From assembly GCF_023721755.1 (NCBI RefSeq), contig NZ_JAMDLH010000002.1, positions 740,747 through 804,746 on the forward strand: a stretch of 64,000 nt of DNA, written 5' to 3'. This document shows, in pieces, positions 62,001 through 64,000 of this stretch. Each line of letters opens with the position of its first letter. The stretch's first letter is position 1. The notes beneath the pieces are model-generated. The model was not told the origin of the DNA and ran no database searches. It worked only from the letters and a program-made list of their open reading frames with translations. The position numbers were made by a program, and so were the translations under genes. The DNA comes from Pleomorphomonas sp. NRK KF1. GTDB lineage: Bacteria; Pseudomonadota; Alphaproteobacteria; Rhizobiales; Pleomorphomonadaceae.

Positions 62001-64000
62001 GGCGCAGTGGCGGACGCGGAGGGGGAACTCAGTTACGCCACCCTGTTCCGGCGAGCCAACGGGCTGGCGAGGGCGCTGGTCTCGGCCGGCGTCGTCCCCG
62101 GAGACAGGGTGGCGATCCAGGCTGGACGTGACGCCAATCTCGTGGTGGCGGTGCTGGGCGTGATCGCCTGCGGCGCCATCTATGTGCCACTAGACCCGGA
62201 ACATCCGCCCGCCCGCCTCGCCCTGATCACCACCGACGCCGGCTGTCGACTGGCCGTGGTCGACGCGACCTCCGGTCCGGTTCTACACGAACTCGGCATC
62301 GGCGTGCTGGACGTCGAGGAAACGCGCCATCTCGACGCCGACGAGCCGCCGGACATTGCCCGACCGGCCGATGCCGGATCGCAGCCGGTCTATCTGATGT
62401 ACACTTCCGGCTCGACCGGCTTGCCGAAGGGCGTGCTGGTGCCGGCGCGCGCCGTCATCCGTCTTGCGATCGGCGACGACTATGCCGAACTCCGCCCGGG
62501 GGACAACGTCCTGCAGGCCGGCAGCCTTGCCTTCGACGCCTCGACCTTCGAAATCTGGGGCGCCCTGCTCAACGGTGGCCGCGTCTGCGTCGCATCGCGA
62601 GACGACCAGCTCGACCCGGCGCGGATGGCCGAGGCTATCCGTCGCTTCGATATCGACGCCCTTTTCCTGACGGCCAGTCTGTTCAACCGGCTGGTCGAAC
62701 ACGATCCGTCGGCCACGAGCGGCGTCAGGGCGTTTCTGTCGGGCGGCGAGGCCATGAGCATGCCGCACATCCGCCTCGCATTCGAAGCGGCGAGCGAGGT
62801 CCAGTTCTACAACGCCTATGGGCCGACCGAGAACACCACCTTCACCAGCGTACATCGCGTTCGCCGCGAAGATCTCGACGCATCGTCGATGCCCATTGGT
62901 CGCCCGCTGCCCAACAGCTCGGTGCGGATCCTCGATGTATCCGGCAACCGGGTACCGATCGGCGTCTGGGGCGAGCTTCATGCCGGTGGCGACGGTCTGG
63001 CGATCGGCTACTGGAACCGACCCGAGCTCACGGCCAAGGCGTTCGTGGAGCCAGCGGAAGAACCGGGCACCGTGCTCTATCGCACGGGCGACCTCGCCCG
63101 CTGGCGCGCCGACGGCGTCATAGAGTTCGGCGGTCGCGCCGACGCTCAGGTCAAGATCCGCGGCTTCCGCATCGAGCTCGACGAGATCGAACAGGTTCTT
63201 CAGGCCTGCCCCGGTGTCATGCCGGCCGCCGTCGCCTTCCGCCAGGATGGAGCGAGTGAAGGCCATCTCATCGCCTGTCTCACCGAGCGGCGCGATCGCC
63301 TGCCCCTCGCCGACATCAGGGCATGGCTTGCCGGGCGGCTGCCCAGCTACATGATCCCTGCCTTTTGGTACGAGCTTTCCGATCTGCCGCTCAACAGCAA
63401 CGGCAAGACGGACCGCCAGAAGCTGCTGGCCTTGATCGGCGACCTTTCGCCGCTGTCGGCAAGGGGTGGCGGCGACATCGAGCCGCCGAAGGGGGGCGCC
63501 GAGGCGCTCGTCGCCGATATCCTCTCGGAGGTGTTGGGACAGCCGGTCAACGATCGGAGAACCAGCTTCCTGGACCTTGGCGGCCACAGCCTGCAGGCGA
63601 TCCGCATCGTCAACCGGCTGGCCGAGCAGACGGGCGTCCGGCCGAAGATGGCCGATTTCTTCGCCGACCCTACCGTCGCCGGGCTTGCCCGATTGGTAGA
63701 AGGCGGCCGAAGTGAGGATGTCATCCCGGCAGCACCGGTTCTCGACGTCTATCCGGCCAGCCACGCCCAGCAGCGGCTTTTTCTACTCGACGGCATGGAC
63801 CGGGGCTCGGCCGCCTACAACATCGCCTTCGTGTTCCGATGCCGAGGAGACCTGGACGTCACCGCGTTCAAACGAGCGCTCGGCGCGCTGGTAAACCGGC
63901 ACGAGCCGCTGCGCACCGGGTTCGACACGATCGGCGGCGAGATCGTCCAGCGCATTGCTGTGGTGGTGGAACCATACGTCGCCGTGGACGACCTGCGGCA
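50091..64000 (+). CDS. Hybrid NRPS-PKS megasynthase 2 (3' truncated by window edge): TubC-C-A-T-C-A-T-KS-DH-KR-ACP-C-A-T-C...
   Basis: At least 4636 residues in one uninterrupted frame from ATG 50091, which overlaps the stop of megasynthase 1. An N-terminal TubC docking domain (about 8-62; LLLDLSTRGIRLWADGDNL ... APAGAFTPDLKQRVREAKADLL) precedes: C (DHLILDG at 199-205), A, T Ser1043; C (HHSACDG at 1230), A, T Ser2093; KS (Cys2317, His2450, His2490), no AT, DH-like (His2759, Asp2915), KR (nucleotide loop about 3181, Tyr3329/Asn3333), ACP Ser3459; C (HHALADG at 3636), A, T Ser4500; and the start of a fourth C domain cut at 64000. No epimerase is seen so far. A-domain pockets read as Val, Ser and a branched aliphatic. 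It acts directly after megasynthase 1. Confidence 0.94.
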   Translation, partial: MRSNPAGSSSIEALLLDLSTRGIRLWADGDNLGFEAPAGAFTPDLKQRVREAKADLLAHFSAEATAPLLQELSPAQEAIWLARLDRPDDVAYTIIFPIALPPVGEEVVKEAVQYIIDRHEALRTVFTEKDGRTFQRVLPTGAPVLLVHDIVDAENPKATAEQIFIREAARPFDLRNGPLVRFHLAHLGADGDHLVLAVDHLILDGMSCAVLSSEVRAAVSALHNGRRPDLPAIAVSPGQLAHRRLAALDERRNAILDDFWGPRIARLSTCEELPRDGMADGAVDGRRLVVELSAETQAALRKLGARSTVNTLCCSFVAALLGRYKNSGLVSLGVPFSGRIEADSSSVVGCFASVMPVIVDALSAPTFGRLAEAVSEEVSAVMDHQDVPNARLHRMAMAAAAPALIDAAVVVEEAASVAFTYETSSVGAGKFPLLFTFERSAGTVGKLCIEYDAGQFGRRRIERMAGHLERLIQAAVEQAETSIAKLPILTEDEEAELRRFNDTARPYPEDRSIADLFREVAHRQADRPALVTDEAVVTYNELDRRSDMAAQRLIAEGIATGEVVGLATGRGPEAVIAELAILKAGAVYMPIDGSMPADAVRRLMATAGATRIIADATARRRLDGLQAAFVDIGGDDPVPPPRLDGIARGGDDPAYVMFTSGTTGEPKGVLVPHRAIARLVINTDYVALTPHDTVAQAAPLGFDAATFEVWAPLLAGARLAFIDDETLFDPAALRDALLRHSVNVMWLTATLFNRVADEQPAAFRSLRQLISGGEALSPTHVARVMTACPDLRLVNGYGPTENTTFTTTHPIGRGDLGASSIPIGRPIANSRALVLGRGGMPQPIGVWGELHAGGDGLALGYVGRPDLTERAFPEIDGERFYRTGDVVRWTEGGVLEFGGRRDDQVKIRGHRIEIGAIEAVLSALPGVRDAAVLAVGEGDRRNLVAFVASGETDIERWRAAVRDRLPDYMLPGRFVTVEVLPASANGKKDRKALLALVAEQETPSDGRAAATDSERLVARLFGELFPDTVIDAEADFFRLGGHSLLAMRLAARVEQETGVRPKIQDLVAARTVERIAELVEASTAGSLPLPRAEGPDFPLSSGQARLWVLQRLYPDAAVYNVCGALDLEGQLDVPALERALTALEDRHHALRLRIVRRPDDPVGACQRLVPAGDLRLLQTDLGGEPDPVTAADTLAAADASIAFCLEDEPPVRARLITLGPSRWRLVVSIHHSACDGWSMPILLRDLGSLYARELGRPALRLPALSRHYEDFAAWQRGFVESDEGRALIARRAAELTPPPEPLALPTDGRRPATQRFHGRFATYTLPAQTTQRLDEFAACENATPFMVALALLQALFQRYTGQTDFALGTLVAGRGRSETVDLVGFFVNTLVLRARLDPGLGFRDLLATTRRDCLAAMADQDCPFEALVDAVAPVRDRGRNPLFDVMATWQDGAPGVPELPGVSVGLVDVSFPFAKFDLAFHFQRSEDAIRLQVEHDADLFLPETIDDLYRRLLVVADAVLCDAARPLGDLRLLDDEERRRVIEGFNDTDHPLPVRRTIPEPFLDMVAAAPGASAVLFDQGSFDYAGFAGRAAATAKRLREEGVRPGDVVAICAKRSPDLLVGIHGILMAGAAYAPLDPDHPRQRRDDMLADLGAPLVLGSAELAPLFAGGRFVALGCDQASAPVDATASPDDVAYVIFTSGSTGRPKGAAIEHHAVLNRILWMQSAFPIGPGDVILQKTPVTFDVSVWELFWWSWTGAAVALPPPGVEKNPEELVATVERFGVTVMHFVPSMLAAFLGWLDGHPEEVGRLRRLRYVFASGEALDVAQVERFNRLLHATHGTELHNLYGPTEATVDVTWQPCSPWTDGEVVPIGRPIANTRIYVLDPEGDPAPVGLAGEICIGGAQVARGYVNRPELTAERFLPDPFRAGGRIYRTGDLGRWRHDGSIEYLGRLDQQVKVRGFRIECGEIEHALECHSAVERAVVVPERVGGLTELHAYVVATRRPDVADLGAHLSRSLPDYMIPARFFQLEKLPLTTSGKVDRKALSGKPLDEPAEAVVTSPVEEAVAAIWRGLLPDRGFGPADGFFNVGGNSLLVIRLHEQLDQRWPGVFSIADLFGEATIAAQARRIAASKEAVTVRQTGATAGPIAIIGMATRLADHEDLDSFWRDVAGAADRVARLSPERAEDARRLFELMGREAPSEFREAGYLNDIFAFEPGRFRMSPMDAALLDPEQRLFLDTASRALDDAGYGGAALHGRRVGVFVGGAPSTVYRDAMLGLLPERSEQIFILNVPSNIATRLAFLNDWRGPAMVVDTACSSGLTAVHLACRALAEGECEAALVGAAKLLPVPPEAGSRMAIDSSTARTRAFASDADGTGMGEGAVTLLLKPLTRALEDGDAIHAVILGSAVNQDGASSGLSAPNPAAQAEAIRTAAEAADISLATLSYVEAHGTGTVLGDPIEIAGLTSAFADHTAEVGFAAIGSVKGNYGHLDAAAGILGLAKAVLCLRHDTAPPQPFFDAPNPKIDFAHAPVVVPKTIMPLADRGTPRRAGVSSFGLSGINAHVILEVPPSKSPSLIGGHFAIALSCSDAGRLRPAAETLASCLRRDRPAIADVARTLAEGRAHLRHRFAFVATTLDEAIAALTDFAITGRGALADIAPTLGRRPGLEKAVAGTRVEAQRAVAAYLAGTDLVWPSDMPAGRVHLPPTPFHRVPCRPDFGAVRPRTLGAKGPLGRPVATRDGWLIPVDFGNPGYWPVADHLLNGRPTLVGMALPGLALDAARALGLGGELEVRALRWRRPVRPDEIVPDGCGLDIRADGDGWMLSLGARVSPGGDWALLAEARLSPRQTMVGRIDLAELRAACPVSVPVAPFSPEQGAIRISDRWNRRMACWQSADGDELLAELKGGSEWDPALLDVAAGVALDGLARVPVGAGAIRFFAPPSPRLLVHARRRIGRDNTLSAGIVLIDPDDGRVLAELGDLEFAALNNRLRDPVSIPAWVSHPLADPPQATPILLLGDGPLADRLADGLAKSGRLAGRNDAAVDAGLVLLAPDLSDDPFRRSIAALRALSANLRGPLRVIAVGEGAHARAGETTRPDAALLAGACLAFAHEEPLISLRYVDLDERVSALAVAAEFEVFAPRDVIPLVVTLRGDERFVRRLAPLPDGTDKPRWPESGVCVVSGGLGGLALSLAEEMSAGGQVALALLSRSGDIDGESEEAARRRALLAGLAERGIRHRIYACDVANRAALSTCLASIRAELGSITAVVHAAGIADGGFLATRPDADMAAVLAPKLDGARHLEDLTRRDPVEAFVLFGSITGLVGAPGQVAYAAANAWTDAFAAQCRAGGRPALAIDWCRLAEVGMGARSKLSASAETTITPATAVAVWRRALTSDAPQVVVVDPSFDTQAAAQPQRKAEAPAQTKPAGDALETALASIWADVLGYPSLTPTDDFYALGGDSISGMQIVERIVRELGLAATLPDILGAATVGNLAKALRGSKSEAPTDAAEASDYPVGFEQIGVLNAEAAADMGTAYNLPNLVRLPDDLDVPTIETAVTALIARHDILRSRFLRSGDDWRMEVLPAGPVQLPRIDLTDEVDPFDACRRRVTRFDLMNTPPVRLELVRARGWQALFIDIHHALADGLSIELLAGDLLRLLRGDDLPPLARQLKDFTRWSRDGAGSRKREDARRYWLDRFQAPLPLIDLPADRRRPPVQTFRGSISSFELSPVTAAALRAFASQQRVTPFTVTLTAWMILIHRMANTADVVISVPADRRDDGGFYGTPGMMATLLPLRETLARDMPVGALLERVHADHADALRHRAYGLGQLLADLAPPATPDRTLLSEVTLSYMNFAQGSGDGAPTIWGLARDACKNDLAIFVRDLPTAISLTIEYYADLFDAERMGRLGRSFTVLVEALVSLPPDTPIGRLPLLPAEELERILSFEEGAVPELPSGVGLYDLFRRQVDLRPDAGAVADAEGELSYATLFRRANGLARALVSAGVVPGDRVAIQAGRDANLVVAVLGVIACGAIYVPLDPEHPPARLALITTDAGCRLAVVDATSGPVLHELGIGVLDVEETRHLDADEPPDIARPADAGSQPVYLMYTSGSTGLPKGVLVPARAVIRLAIGDDYAELRPGDNVLQAGSLAFDASTFEIWGALLNGGRVCVASRDDQLDPARMAEAIRRFDIDALFLTASLFNRLVEHDPSATSGVRAFLSGGEAMSMPHIRLAFEAASEVQFYNAYGPTENTTFTSVHRVRREDLDASSMPIGRPLPNSSVRILDVSGNRVPIGVWGELHAGGDGLAIGYWNRPELTAKAFVEPAEEPGTVLYRTGDLARWRADGVIEFGGRADAQVKIRGFRIELDEIEQVLQACPGVMPAAVAFRQDGASEGHLIACLTERRDRLPLADIRAWLAGRLPSYMIPAFWYELSDLPLNSNGKTDRQKLLALIGDLSPLSARGGGDIEPPKGGAEALVADILSEVLGQPVNDRRTSFLDLGGHSLQAIRIVNRLAEQTGVRPKMADFFADPTVAGLARLVEGGRSEDVIPAAPVLDVYPASHAQQRLFLLDGMDRGSAAYNIAFVFRCRGDLDVTAFKRALGALVNRHEPLRTGFDTIGGEIVQRIAVVVEPYVAVDDLR
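50110..53330 (+). other. TubC docking domain and valine module (C-A-T) of megasynthase 2
   Basis: The docking domain has the TubC pattern RGIRLW.DGD.L...AP.GA.TP. In the C domain the first His of HHxxxDG is Asp (DHLILDG) while the catalytic second His is kept. Hand-aligned A pocket D-A-F-W-I-G-G-T-F matches the published Val code DAFWIGGTFK. Carrier Ser1043. Confidence 0.75.
53375..56480 (+). other. Serine module (C-A-T) of megasynthase 2
   Basis: C domain HHSACDG intact. Hand-aligned A pocket D-V-W-H-F-S-L-V-D against the published Ser code DVWHLSLIDK: two conservative changes only. Carrier Ser2093 in NVGGNSL. Confidence 0.75.
56525..60560 (+). other. AT-less PKS module (KS-DH-KR-ACP) of megasynthase 2
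   Basis: KS with DTACSSG and both His residues. Between KS and DH only linker sequence remains (ARTLAEGRAHLRHRFAFVA, then LPPTPFHRVPCRPDF, the usual post-AT PFxR element), with no GHSxG. DH has DHLLNG with His2759 but Val where HxxxGxxxxP has Pro, and DPALLDVA with Asp2915. KR has SGGLGGLA, the Ser in FGSITG and YAAAN. ACP Ser3459. An acyl unit must come in trans. Confidence 0.72.
60620..63690 (+). other. Third NRPS module (C-A-T) of megasynthase 2, branched aliphatic residue
   Basis: C domain HHALADG; A domain YTSGSTGLPKG, NAYGPTENTTFT and YRTGDLARW; carrier Ser4500. The pocket by hand alignment, D-A-F-F-L-G-A-T-F, is close to Val/Ile codes (Val DAFWIGGTF; Ile DAFFYGITF). A further C domain starts at about 63740 and is cut by the window edge. 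Confidence 0.65.

Noticed and set aside
27963..64000. Cluster as a siderophore system because of PvdE-like exporters and Dab
   Set aside because: No TonB receptor, hydroxylase, salicylate or DHB genes are visible; the exporter family also moves lipopeptides such as syringomycin.
50091..64000. Epimerisation, methyltransferase or terminal thioesterase domains in megasynthase 2
   Set aside because: None seen; the protein is still open at 64000, so release and epimerase domains may lie beyond the window.
1..64000. rRNA, tRNA, insertion sequences or integrases
   Set aside because: None recognised on reading; short structured RNAs cannot be excluded without a covariance search.

Overview
The window is GC-rich chromosomal DNA that looks alphaproteobacterial, most likely order Hyphomicrobiales. 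The evidence is a ChvE-GguA-GguB sugar transporter, an EcfG-type sigma factor with matching GGAAC-N16-nGTT promoters, and FadR/IlvD/SMP-30 sugar-acid genes. The genus cannot be fixed from sequence alone. I see no rRNA, tRNA, CRISPR array or transposase.

Left part (1-18.3 kb), mostly housekeeping and sugar use: the 3' end of an RND efflux permease; a ROK repressor divergent from an orphan XylF-like sugar-binding protein; a NudK-like Nudix hydrolase; glmU; a 1.4 kb gene-poor stretch containing an AT-rich island; then chvE-gguA-gguB, closed by a clear intrinsic terminator. Next come a mutarotase, a FadR-type regulator, an IlvD/Edd-family sugar-acid dehydratase with an SMP-30 lactonase, a glutathione transferase and a GGDEF-EAL protein.

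Stress island (18.6-27.9 kb): two DUF892 ferritin-like proteins, a half-length GlgC-like nucleotidyltransferase, a GSP39-type SDR, a small NepR-like protein, an EcfG-type sigma factor, a secreted PepSY-like protein and a YflT-like glycine-rich protein. Four EcfG-type promoter matches, all with exactly 16-bp spacers, tie much of this together. Beyond it lie a DoxX-like/DUF305 fusion under two Fur-like palindromes, a TetR repressor with three tandem operators facing a RidA-like gene, and a DUF697 protein.

Biosynthetic cluster (27.96-64.0 kb, running off the right edge): a translationally coupled PPTase / type II thioesterase / diaminobutyrate-type aminotransferase operon; two SyrD/PvdE-type exporter half-transporters; a diaminopropionate ammonia-lyase-like enzyme; and two hybrid NRPS-PKS megasynthases. 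Protein 1 reads C-A-T-KS-AT-T. Protein 2 starts with a TubC docking domain and reads C-A(Val)-T-C-A(Ser)-T-KS-[no AT]-DH-KR-ACP-C-A(aliphatic)-T-C..., still open at base 64000. The first A-domain pocket resembles ornithine-type codes, which fits supply of a diamino acid by the aminotransferase.

Embedded in the cluster (35.4-43.8 kb) is a puzzling set: an orphan TAXI binding protein, then a tight six-gene operon (two-TM sensor-like protein, sensor-MFS fusion, PF04392-type binding protein, GNAT, ParA-like ATPase, DUF697 protein), then a tiny membrane protein and an SPFH/prohibitin-like protein. Whether this serves the peptide product (export, sensing, self-protection) or is an independent membrane system is open; it is the best candidate here for something undescribed.
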